From Ascidia mentula (lineage: Eukaryota > Chordata > Ascidiacea > Phlebobranchia > Ascidiidae), in the NCBI GenBank assembly GCA_947561715.1, contig OX387199.1, forward strand, positions 16,807,001 to 16,871,000: a DNA stretch of 64,000 bases, written 5' to 3'. The notes beneath the pieces are model-generated. The model was not told where the DNA came from. It worked only from the letters and a program-made list of their open reading frames with translations, and searched no databases. Shown here one piece after another: positions 35,528 through 44,979 of this stretch (position 1 is the first letter of the stretch; each line of letters opens with the position of its first letter). The position numbers and the translations under genes were made by a program.

Positions 35528-36262
35528 ACCAGAGGGATGTTAGTTGACAAAAAAAAAATCGCCAGTTAACAAAAGTTTGAACGCGCGTGACTCGGCCGCC
35601 TTACGAGGTAGCGACTTACTTTTTTCACACAAAGATAGATCACAGGCTGAACTTTCCAACAAAACAAAAATCAAAAAAAATTTCCATTAATATTCGAATA
35701 TGAATATGATATGTTTGCTATGGCATAACCATAAGTAAACATCGATTCCCGATGGAATCCTTAAGGGTAGATATTCTTTGGTGTCTGTACTATCTAAAAA
35801 TAGTAAACTTTTTCGCGAGAAAAAACGCGCGCCCTCTCAAATTTGAAGAATATTAACCATAACCCCCACATTTTTCAACGCTCTGCGCTCGCCGCGAAAG
35901 GTAACAAAAAAAATCGCCAGTTAACAAAAGTTTGAACTTGTGTAACTCTGCCATCTTAAAAGCCAGCGACTTACTTTTTTCACACAAAGATAGATCACAG
36001 GCTGAACTTTCCAACAAAAGAAAAATCAAAAAAAAATTTGCATTAATATTCGAATATGAATATGATATGTTTGCTATGTCATAACCATAAGTAAACATCG
36101 ATTCCCGATGGAATCCTTAAGGGTAGATATTCTTTGGTGTCTGTACTATCTAAAAATAGTAAACTTTTTCGCGAGAAAAAACGCGCGCCCTCTCAAATTT
36201 GAAGAATATTAACCATAACCCCCACATTTTTCAACGCTCTGCGCTCGCCGCGAAAGGTAACA
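35528..36262 (+). repeat. Left terminal arm: two tandem copies of the ~350-bp TIR unit
   Basis: The block ATCGCCAGTTAACAAAAGTT through CGCGAAAGGTAACAAAAAA occurs at about 35551-35908 and again at about 35913-36262 with near identity, including GAATATGAATATGATATG and AACATCGATTCCCGATGGAA. Confidence 0.9.
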
Positions 36263-36361
36263 AAAAATACTTGTCCGGCTGACTGTCATATACTTGAACT
36301 GTATGGTTATTTAAAGAGAAAATATTTGAAACTGTTATCCAATGGGTACTACGAACATTAA

Positions 36362-39300
36362 TTATTTGGATAAACTTATTTTGTGGGGTGTACGTCGGTA
36401 CCCTATCCATTGCACGTAGTACGCCAACGTGCTCTGCAAACCGTCGATCCCTGGGAACTGGTTAAGTAATATGCACTGCGCCGCATCTATATGTTTGTCA
36501 CTAAGCCAAACATTTTCTGTCGAAAGCTCCACGTAATCTGAAGTATTCATATAATTTGCCGCTTCCATTTTGCGCGCGCAGCACCGCCGTGCCAAACTAT
36601 TTGGATCCAGCTCGATTCTACACGCGTGACTTCCTGTTTTTTCTGATGATTTGCTGGGAGCACGCAAAGCTTTGGTGGGAGTTTGAAAGTATCTTCCTAT
36701 ACTTTTGTCCGTCCCAACAACCTTTGCCTTCTTCCCCCATCTCTCCTCGACCTCAGCTTCCTGTCTAACGCGTTTGCGCTTGGGTTTTCGGCGGTACCCA
36801 CTGTCCATAAACTCAACTATAAGCGCTTTATGTTTGTCGTCGTACATTTTCGCAAATTCGTGCAGTCCGTTAAGCTTCCTGCCGTTGAACCGAGTCCGCT
36901 TTAATTCCTGTTGACTCTTTTCCATGATTCCCTGCGTGCGATTATCGGCGAGCAACGTTTGTCCAACTCCGCGTTGTTGGACTTTTTGAACGTATTTAGA
37001 ATACACGCGGTACGGTTCACTACTTCCGTGACGACCTAGATCCCCCAACAGTAAAGCGCTCCACAGAGGTATTTTCGGAAGGAAATTTTCGGAAAATTTG
37101 TTTATGAATTCGGGACAATAAAAATCATTTTTAATTGAAAAGGAATGGGTGACATTTAAATTAGCCCGGTTAATCACTTGTCCAAAATGGTCTTTAAATG
37201 GATTGTCGGTGGTGGTTGTGGAAAAGGTATCGTCAATGTCTTCTACATTTTCAGTTAAATGAATTGTTGGGTCAACATTTTTGCGCTTTATTTTATCATT
37301 TAACAAATCCCAACTGGTTTTAGCTTGGTTTGCGTCTTTTGAATTATAAAGCAAAGTCATGTGGCACAAAATTTCTTCAATTTCCTTCAAACCCTCTGCG
37401 GCTACTAACAAACCAACGATAAACATCGATTCGGCGCGACGCTTTTTAACTAATCCGCATAATTGCTTCAAATTTTTCATTATATGACTGTTACATAAAT
37501 GAAGGAACGGCTTCTGATTTAACTGTCTGTCACTTGCTTCTCCCGATACGACCGCGTAACACCGTTCTATATAAGCGTGGAAGTCCTCAACCATATACTC
37601 AACTAAAATTGAACGAAATAAGGGAATTGAACGAACGAATAAGCGCCATTGAACTATCGCACATTATAAGTTTTACGTTCGTTTTACCGATGTATTTATT
37701 TTCGTCGCTTTTATAGAGTTTTAAAAATTGCGAAATTGATGCGATATTATGGCGGTTTGTGACGTACGTTGCCACAGCTAACGGCGCTTCTCCTTTGTTG
37801 GGGTTTCTAACAACTATTTCGTAAACGTAAAAATGCGCATCGTTACCGCGGTTTTTAATCACGCTGCCGGTTGCGTCTATGTACATTATATCACGTTTAG
37901 TGCGTTCGTGGAAAATCTCTAACGTCTCTTGCGACCACAGCATGATACTGGGAGTCGAAGTGACATGCTGCAACGTTCCGCCCAACTTTCCTTTCACCGC
38001 AACGCCGTCGACCTTTTGTTCATTCTGCATAATCGCAAGCGCTTCTAATTCCTGTTTGGACGGGACGCCTATCCTGATCGCAGCGTTTCGAGCCTTTTTT
38101 AACACCTCCTTGGATGGCGCGTCATCCCTATTTCCTGATTCTAAGACGCCAGGTTCATTTTTTTCGAGCATACCAAGGTACGTTAAGCGGGGGCAATTAT
38201 TCGTTACAAGTTGTTTTAACTTTTTCCAATCTTGAACCTTTTAAATGGGTGGATTTTGTTGTTCCTGTTGGATGAACAGGAATTGATGAATAGTTTACTG
38301 TAAAATATTTTTTATCCAAACAAACCAAGTCGATAGATGCCACACAGTGACAAGTCCCAAATGTGCACCGAAATTTGCTGTGAAAAAAGCGGCCCGTTTT
38401 TTGCTTGACATACCATCTTTGCTCCTTTGCCGCGAAAGAACAGTACGGATTACTGTCCTTCAATGCGCGTCGAATGATTTCCGGCCATTCCTTTCCTGTA
38501 CAATATCTACCTTTAATACCTTTACTAATATGATCGAAATCGTCCGTAGTTAAAGTAAAACTTGCACTTTGTGCGAAAGTGCTTGGAGACCAATGCGCTT
38601 CGCGTTTTAAACTAGAAAACTCATCAACATCGCATCCGTCGCTATCATCGCGCACATCAGTCAAACCTGTTACCTGTTCCCCCTCAGATTCCACCGGTTC
38701 CGAACATTCGCGATTCGCAAAACAAACATCAGCATTATCCACGTTATCTTCACCTCTTTCACCCTCGTCGCTTACACAGGGGGGATTTATGTCGACAAGA
38801 CTACGCTCAACATTGGATTGATGTTTAAATATTTCGTCAGATATTACTTCGCCTTTAATATTGTTTTCGGTTTTACCACCAACATTACAGTCGCCGAACA
38901 AATCGCGACAATATTTTATTTGTTCTTTATGTTTTGCCCAGAAGTATTTTAGTTTTCGAATCGTGTTATCGCGTTTTTTTTTAGACATGGCTTCGGAAAA
39001 AAAATGCTTTATCAATACATGCCATGACGAGGGGGTGTGAGGGTCAAATGAAGTGTACGTGGATAATGCTGACACAAACATGTCTACCGTTAGGTTACCT
39101 CGAGCTTGTCCTTTTGCGCACTTCGAAAGTGGAGCGGGGTATCTTCTCGAACTCTCGTACTCTCTCGACGGCGACACGACCTTTTCATCATCGAGGCTTT
39201 CCCTCCTCGAACCCTCGCACTTCCTCGACTTGGATGGGGAGTTGGCGTTCTTGGCATCGGGAATTTCCTTCCGTGTGAACTTCATCCGTGGTGATGCGGT

Positions 39301-39432
39301 CTTCTTGGCGTTGGGACTCTTCTTCCGCTTCCTCTTCGTACACTTCTTCAGCGGGGTGATGATATTCCCGGCGTCCTCAGGTGTTTGGATGGTCATCTCG
39401 GTGTCCTCAGATTTTGGGCTGTGCTGAAACAC
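36362..39432 (-). pseudogene. Transposase (DDE type with Ulp1-like C-terminus), frameshifted
   Basis: Three minus-strand frames follow each other: 39432-38197 (411 codons, basic Ser/Lys-rich N-terminus, then a DNA-binding-like part with RFFHSKFRCTFGTCHC), 38171-37599, and 37594-36362. The middle frame holds IMYIDATGSVIKNRG and KLIMCDSSMALI, giving two of the acidic catalytic positions; the last begins with a conserved CNSHIMKNLK block and ends with WLSDKHIDAAQ followed by LNQFPGIDGLQSTL, the start of a Ulp1-like protease domain found at the end of some animal transposases. Each junction shifts frame by one base, and the protease domain is cut short, so it is inactive unless unseen introns restore frame. 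Confidence 0.75.
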
Positions 39433-39441
39433 CTTCTTTTT

Positions 39442-39925
39442 GTTGGAAAGTTCAGCCTGTGATCTATCTTTGTGTGAAAAAAGTAAGTCGCTGGCTTATA
39501 AGATGGCAGAGTTACACGCGGCCAAAGTTTTGTTAACTGGGAATTTTTTTGTTACCTTTCGCGGCGGGCGCAAAACGTGGAAAAGTATAGGGGGTTATGG
39601 TTAATATTCTTCAAATTTGAGAAGCTTTCCGTTTTTCCTCGCGAAAAAGTTTGATATTTTTAGATAGTATGGACGCCAAAGAATATCTACCCTCAAGGAT
39701 GTCAACGGAAATCGATGTTTACTTATAGTTATGGCATAGCAAACATATCATATTCATATTCGAATAATAATGCAAATTTTTTTTTGATTTTTCTTTTGTT
39801 GGGAAGTTCAGTGATCTATCTTTGTGTGAAAAAAGTAAGTCGCTACCTCGTAAGGCGGCCGAGTGACGTCCGTTTAAACTTTTGTTAACTGGCGATTTTT
39901 TTTTGTCAACTAACATCCCTCTGGT
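39442..39925 (-). repeat. Right terminal arm of the DNA transposon
   Basis: Reverse complement of the left arm: one complete unit (outer) and the first part of a second (inner), with more substitutions than between the two left units. Confidence 0.9.
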
Positions 39926-40028
39926 GCTTGAAGCTCAGTTTTAAAAGCAAATGACTTGTATTTCACTTTTTGCCGAAACAGTTGGTAAGCATCTTTTCAC
40001 TATAATGTACAACATCAGTGTTGATTTC

Positions 40029-41258
40029 TCATGAGGTTGATTGAATAATATCGGAAATCATAGTTTTTACTTTTTCGTAATTCTGTAGTTCTTCCGGCCA
40101 TTTTCGCACAAAATCATCCAGACCCTCACGATCTACCTTTGCGTAAAATCTGAAAAAACTCTTATCATTCGCTTTCACTCCTTTTTCGCGATTTTTTTTT
40201 AGTTCTTGTTTTAATAAAGCTTCGGTGGTCTTATTTTGAAGTTCTTTCTGAGTTTCTTTGAATTTGTCAACTCGTCTGGTGTCACCATGGGCCGAGCAAA
40301 TTTTTAAAAACAAATCTTGGTCACTTACACATGTACTGTTGTAACCCGCTGCTAACACCCCTATAAGGTGAAGCAGTACAGCGCTTGTTTGTACTGAAAT
40401 AGTAACCAAATATATGTTGCGGGACGTGTAGGCGCAAGTAAATTTATGGCCTATAACGGAACAATCAAATGTGCATGACACCTTAGTAAAGTAATGCACA
40501 ATCGATACGCCCAAGACACACAGCCATCCTACACAAATCAAACCAGACATATAATTTCTTATCTTGTAACAAAGTAACGTAATTTTTCCATCTTTTGACG
40601 CACATGTTGTGGCCTCAGAGCTTTGCTGGTTATGAGCAAAAAGTGGTTGATCTTCTGATGAAGTCGATTCGTAAGATGGAACAGAACTGCTTGCCAAACC
40701 GGTTTGTTCGTTTGGTTGTGAGGTAGTAGGAGATTGGTCACTTTTCGGTGATTCCAGAATGCAGCAGAACATAGAAACAATTTCTCTATACAATAGACGT
40801 TCTGTCTTTTCGTGTTTTGGCGTTTCTGTGTCGCTTATGGTTGTTGCTGTTAAAATTATTTTGCTTACTTGTTCATCCAGATCCTCAACCAATAGCATTT
40901 TTTTAGAAAATGACAGGATAGAACTTGCACACCTAGGAACGTATTCCCACCAATTGTCAGCGACATATAAAACAGTACAAAGCACGAATCCAATCCACCA
41001 GGTGTTCATTATAAAATATTCCTTTGCACGGTCTACACACTGGTTGCTAACAAACTTTTCTACTGGCTCATCATAGGACTGGTTGAATGAAAAATTTTCG
41101 GGAACACAAACTATTCTCTTTGCTGTGGTTTCATAAAAGAATAAAACGCTTATCGTTCCCAAGACACTTAGTGAAAAAGATCGAAGTGATTCCCACCAAG
41201 GCTTCATTTTTTCTGCGGCAAGCAGATCTCTCCACACGAAAGAATTTTCAAACAACAT
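40029..41258 (-). CDS. LRRC8-like (pannexin-fold) channel protein lacking leucine-rich repeats, paralogue 2
   Basis: Single-exon minus-strand frame. An upstream ATG at 41360 is in frame, but 41258 is chosen because it aligns with the start of the plus-strand paralogue (MLFENSFVWRDLL versus MLLNQILWRDIL), giving 409 residues. KPWWESL is followed by helix 1, loop-1 cysteines (RIVCVPENF and SNQCVDRAKE), helix 2 ending NWWEYVPRC, a Ser/Gln-rich cytoplasmic loop, helix 3, loop-2 cysteines (CTFDCSVIGHKFTC), helix 4, and the C-terminal block FLKICSAHGDTRRVDKF with FVRKWPEELQNYEKV before the stop. No leucine-rich repeats follow. Loop 2 carries an extra Cys compared with paralogue 1. Expected at the plasma membrane as a multimeric channel subunit; substrate unknown. 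Confidence 0.8.
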   Translation of the reverse strand: MLFENSFVWRDLLAAEKMKPWWESLRSFSLSVLGTISVLFFYETTAKRIVCVPENFSFNQSYDEPVEKFVSNQCVDRAKEYFIMNTWWIGFVLCTVLYVADNWWEYVPRCASSILSFSKKMLLVEDLDEQVSKIILTATTISDTETPKHEKTERLLYREIVSMFCCILESPKSDQSPTTSQPNEQTGLASSSVPSYESTSSEDQPLFAHNQQSSEATTCASKDGKITLLCYKIRNYMSGLICVGWLCVLGVSIVHYFTKVSCTFDCSVIGHKFTCAYTSRNIYLVTISVQTSAVLLHLIGVLAAGYNSTCVSDQDLFLKICSAHGDTRRVDKFKETQKELQNKTTEALLKQELKKNREKGVKANDKSFFRFYAKVDREGLDDFVRKWPEELQNYEKVKTMISDIIQSTS

Positions 41259-41689
41259 GACTGTTACCAACGGTTTTGAAAAGAAACTCGAAGTTTTGTT
41301 GCCGCTAACTGTACAGCAAGACCTTGCAATTCCAAATGTGTTTGCAATGATAAAGCTCAACTGAACTGTTTTGATCCAGTAAATATTAATTTAAAGTTGA
41401 CGTCGACACTTTCGGTAAACTAGAAATATTGATTTAAGGTGCCTACGTCAGAAAATTTGCTTGAGCAATATTGATTGAAGGCGCCTACGTGACAACTTCC
41501 CTCTTACAAATGTTTTCCGTTCAACCAGACTCTAATAAACGCTACTAAACATTTGCCTCAAGCAAAGTTGATATTTGTGGGTTTGGAGCAACATTTTATA
41601 TAATTAGTTTATTGTTACTTGCACTTGTATTTTATATTTCACAATCTTCAATTCTGTAATTGTTTGTGTAAACAATTCTTTCTACAAAC

Positions 41690-42115
41690 GGGTAACAAGA
41701 AATGGACGACCACACTTGTTGTTAAATACTTGTCGTGCTGCTTCACAGTATCCTTCTAATCTTTCCATTATGAAACAAAACATATGATGTGTTCCGCTTT
41801 GCCAATCCATTATTGTATAAAATAGTTGAGCTTTGCACAATCACTACTGACTCGGTTAGCGATACGCTGATTAAATGCTGTTATAAATCGTGTATAGTTC
41901 ACAGGATTGCTGTCCAAATACAGTAATTTAGGCTTAGGCAAGTCTATCCCATATTCAGCACCGTGGCCACATGGCATAAAACACTGACCATCAAGCGTGC
42001 CTATCGGTTCATGTACACAGTTGGATTTTCCTATGCTCTGTCGGAAGAGATGCTGTTTCGTTGGCACGTCTGTTTGATCTGTAAGTACACAGAAGAAGAG
42101 TATTGACAAGAACAC
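41690..42115 (-). pseudogene. BEL/Pao-type Gag remnant
   Basis: The minus-strand frame has PKPKLLYLDSNPVNYTRF, ANRVSSDCAKLNYFIQ, and after a stop EGYCEAARQVFNNKCGRPF. This matches the conserved Gag segment of BEL/Pao elements, where a leucine-rich path ends in a GEAR and FGRP motif. No LTRs or pol are next to it. Confidence 0.7.
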
Positions 42116-42317
42116 AATATTTAATTAGAAATACCTTTTCTGTATGCAAATTACAACACGAAGTTTATACCAAGCACAAAGATGCGCTGATTACTGTAGC
42201 GTAATGCTTCACTGGCTGCAACGCCCCAGTAATCGCAACGTCACATGTACAAAAAAAGCGCGTCCAACTCTAATGTGGGCTCGGGTCGCTTGTACCGATT
42301 ACCAATACATGGTATCA

Positions 42318-42830
42318 GAATGGCGTTTCATTTGCAACTTACGCCTCCGGGAGTGTTTGACTTTGGAAACCCTGATGGTTGGAGCAGGCTGAGAAGATTT
42401 GAACGCTATCGGCATGTTTGCAGAAACAGGTGAACCTTTCGCTTTGCTTGTTGGGAAGCAAAACAGAAGATGTAGTTTCGTCGTTTGGGTTAAACACAGA
42501 ACAAGCAACCGATTATAATCTTGTGGTCTCGAAATTTAACGACTATTTCACTGTGAGTAAACGTTACATATGAACGGGCGGTATTCAACAGAATGGAACA
42601 AAACACAAAAACTCTGTAGAAGAATTCATAACCTTATTGTATGCTCAAGTCGGTAAATGTAACTATGGCGAGCTTAAAGAGGAAATTATAAGAGGCCGCA
42701 TTGTTGTGGAAATACACGACAAATCTCTAACTGAAAGGTTGCAATTGGATCTGAACTGTCTCTTCCTAAAGCTATAAAGGTTGTGCGTAACACAGAGTTT
42801 GTTAAGAAACAACAGGCTGTACTTTGTCTT
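42318..42830 (+). pseudogene. Ty3/gypsy-type Gag remnant
   Basis: Plus-strand pieces in changing frames: PPGVFDFGNPDGWSRLRRFE, then DVVSSFGLNTEQATDYNLVV, then NSVEEFITLLYAQVGKCNYG and KSLTERLQLD. This is the order seen in Gag capsids of gypsy elements with Gly-rich starts. Frameshifts and stops show it is dead. It lies back to back with the BEL/Pao piece and next to an LRRC8-like fragment. Confidence 0.7.
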
Positions 42831-42929
42831 GCGGGACCAAGTGCTGATGTGGACCTGGTCCGCAAGCAACGATTGTTGATAATGCAACGCGAGAGCAATC
42901 GATGCAGATCCTGCGGCCGATTCATCCAG

Positions 42930-43240
42930 ACCTTTACAATCTACCTTTGCGAAAAATCTGAAAAAACTCTTATCATTCTCTTTCACTCCTTTTTCACGAT
43001 TGTTTTTTTATTTTTAAGTTCCTTCCGAGTTTCTTCGAATTTGTCAACACGTCTGGTGTCACCGTGGGCCGAGCAAATTTTTAAAAACAAATCTTGGTCA
43101 CTTACGCATGTACTGTTGTAACCCGCTGCTAACACCCCTATAAGGCGAAGCAGCACAGCGCTTGTTTGTACTAAAATAGTAACCAAATATATGTTGCGGG
43201 AAGTGTAGGCGCAAGTAAAATGATGGCTCATAACGTAACA
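42930..43240 (-). pseudogene. Fragment of LRRC8-like paralogue 2
   Basis: Nearly identical to about 40110-40455: FTCAYTSRNIYLVTI, helix 4, FLKICSAHGDTRRVDKF, then a frame change and NDKSFFRFFAKVD. Everything before the second extracellular loop is missing. A recent partial duplicate, same strand, about 2.8 kb from its source. Confidence 0.85.
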
Positions 43241-43475
43241 AGCAACAAATATTTGCACATGTAGGCTATGTACGTTTCGTTCGTTTTTCGTCACAGTTTG
43301 ATAACCACTTGCAGTGTTATCGTTTTGCTGGCACAGATGAAAAGTGTGTGGAAGAAATGCCAACCTTTACTGAACCTGTTGCCGAAGAAGCGACCACATA
43401 GATCCTTGGAGTTGTGTTTTACATTCTTCATCAAAATGTATAGTTTATAAGTCACAGAAAAACGGATCTTTCAAA

Positions 43476-43856
43476 CAGTGTTGACTTTTTGCTATTTTTT
43501 GCCATGATGTCTGAAGTATCCCCGACCACGTGACGACATAAAAAATATTTCCGTATTTTTCGACGTTACACAAAATCATCATTGCTCCATCCAAGAATCC
43601 GTAGTTAAACATGCAATTAGCCAAAATTTACTGTATTTTGATTAACTGTGACTGATATACAACCTTACACATACAAATTGAAAAACTTGGTTTCACGAAT
43701 AAATTAACTTTTTCGATTATAATTGTTTAAGCATACATAATTTAATTCCAAAGTTCCCGTTAACGTTTGATGGGGACAAAAAGCTTTTATGCTGGAAGCC
43801 TCTTAACAATACCTAAATTGTAACGAAAAATACCTTGTTCGAGGTATCCCCTTCAA
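43476..43856. mobile_element. Partial copy of the MITE-like element at 1417-2354
   Basis: Matches the right 40 percent of that element from TTTTTGCCATGATGTC through ATCCCCGACCACGTGACGAC to the terminal AGGTATCCCC. The left half is absent and the outermost bases differ (TTCAACCC instead of GGTCTCCCC). Confidence 0.8.
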
Positions 43857-43861
43857 CCCAA

Positions 43862-44030
43862 CAAGAAAAAGAAGACCGTTTCCAATGCAGAGAAATAATT
43901 GGAATGTTTGTACCTTTGTAAAATCAAACGAAAAGTGCTCCTAAGCATTCGGAAGAGACAGAAAATTCGGAAAGATTGATCCAAACAAACAAAACAAACA
44001 CGCAATCAGAAAACAGTTTCAATATCTTCA
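43862..44030 (+). pseudogene. Linker fragment related to the LRRC8-like pseudogene at 14127
   Basis: Aligns with 14395-14512 through AAGACCGTTTCC, CGAAAAGTG, AAGCATTCGG and ACAAACACGCAATCAG, with an extra stretch near 43890. No open frame remains. Confidence 0.6.
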
Positions 44031-44693
44031 CCACTAACCCATTCCATTACAAACGGTGGCATTATGGTTTCACTGTGCATATAAAATGAAACATCATGAG
44101 GTGTACTTTACTGTGCTGTTGAACGCGGGGGACTAAGGTGACACACTCCTGCGGAAAGGCAAGACCTAATGACCCCTGGCTCCGTGATAGCACTATATGG
44201 CTTCGATTATGAAAGTTTAATGTGAATGATGGTGGTGTTGAATTTCATTTGGATGTACGTAAGTTTTCTTGGGACAAATCTCACGTATGTCCTTCGAATG
44301 TTAGATTCGTTTTCTTTGTTGCTTGACAATAAAATAAAATTAGCCTACAGATCAGTTCAACACGGACAAACTTGTGTTTTTATTTAAAATTATCTTTGTT
44401 TTTAGGACATTTAATTACAAATGCAAAATGATTTCTAATTTTATCAAATACCCGGAAATATATTTTTTCTCGACAGGAGAGTTTTTGGTTGAAGTCATCA
44501 AGATTAAGGATAGAAGATCTGATGCACGAGGCTGTGCGACGCTGCGGACCAACGATTTTTTCAATCACAGCTATTTTTACTATGTCTGCCGAACCCGACG
44601 TCAACGTCGCCTGCAGGATGAACTCATTTCCAGTCGACTTTGCAAAAACCAAACGCACCAAATCGTTTTTTCGGTATATAAATAATAAAAACC

Positions 44694-44924
44694 GTGCCAG
44701 AACAGCGCCCAGTTGAATCAAAAACCGCTATTCGTGCAGACAAGACGATATGCAAAACAATGGGTAAATATATGAAGTTTTCTAAAACTATAATTCCTCC
44801 ATGCAAACGGGGTGTCTTGGTTGGCGTGAAGCGCCTCTCGCGTACTTCAAAACTAAATAGGAATGACGTAAAAGAATGGCTACAAAAGCAGGACAATGTT
44901 CGGGTTTGCACAATATTAGGTAAG
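44694..44924 (+). pseudogene. Fragment resembling integrase-type transposon proteins
   Basis: The peptide includes GVKRLSRTSKLNRNDVKEWL and QKQD. A Gly-x-x-x-Leu block followed by VKEWLQKQD is typical of the region before the integrase core in Polinton-related or F54H12.3-like animal transposon proteins. The core itself is not present. The reading ends at a splice-donor-like AG/GTAAGT. Confidence 0.4.
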
Positions 44925-44976
44925 TGATGAAAAATTTTTAGGGTTTGCACAATATTAGGTGAGTGATGAAAATCTG
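44902..44976 (+). repeat. 39-bp tandem duplication containing a splice-donor motif
   Basis: GGGTTTGCACAATATTAGGT starts at 44902 and 44941. The first copy continues AAGTGATGA, the second GAGTGATGA, so both carry good 5' splice-site sequence. Confidence 0.8.
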
Positions 44977-44979
44977 AGC

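Larger units (their letters stand above)
35528..39925 (-). mobile_element. DNA transposon with long complex terminal inverted repeats and disrupted transposase
   Basis: The outer ends are inverted copies beginning ACCAGAGGGATGTTAGTTGA. The left arm consists of two direct copies of a unit of about 350 bp; the right arm has one full and one partial unit in inverse orientation. Between them, on the minus strand, lies a transposase broken into three frames. No matching target-site duplication is visible next to the ends as I define them. The superfamily is unclear; a DDE transposase with a cut-down Ulp1-like C-terminus suggests the MULE or Zisupton groups. Confidence 0.85.
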
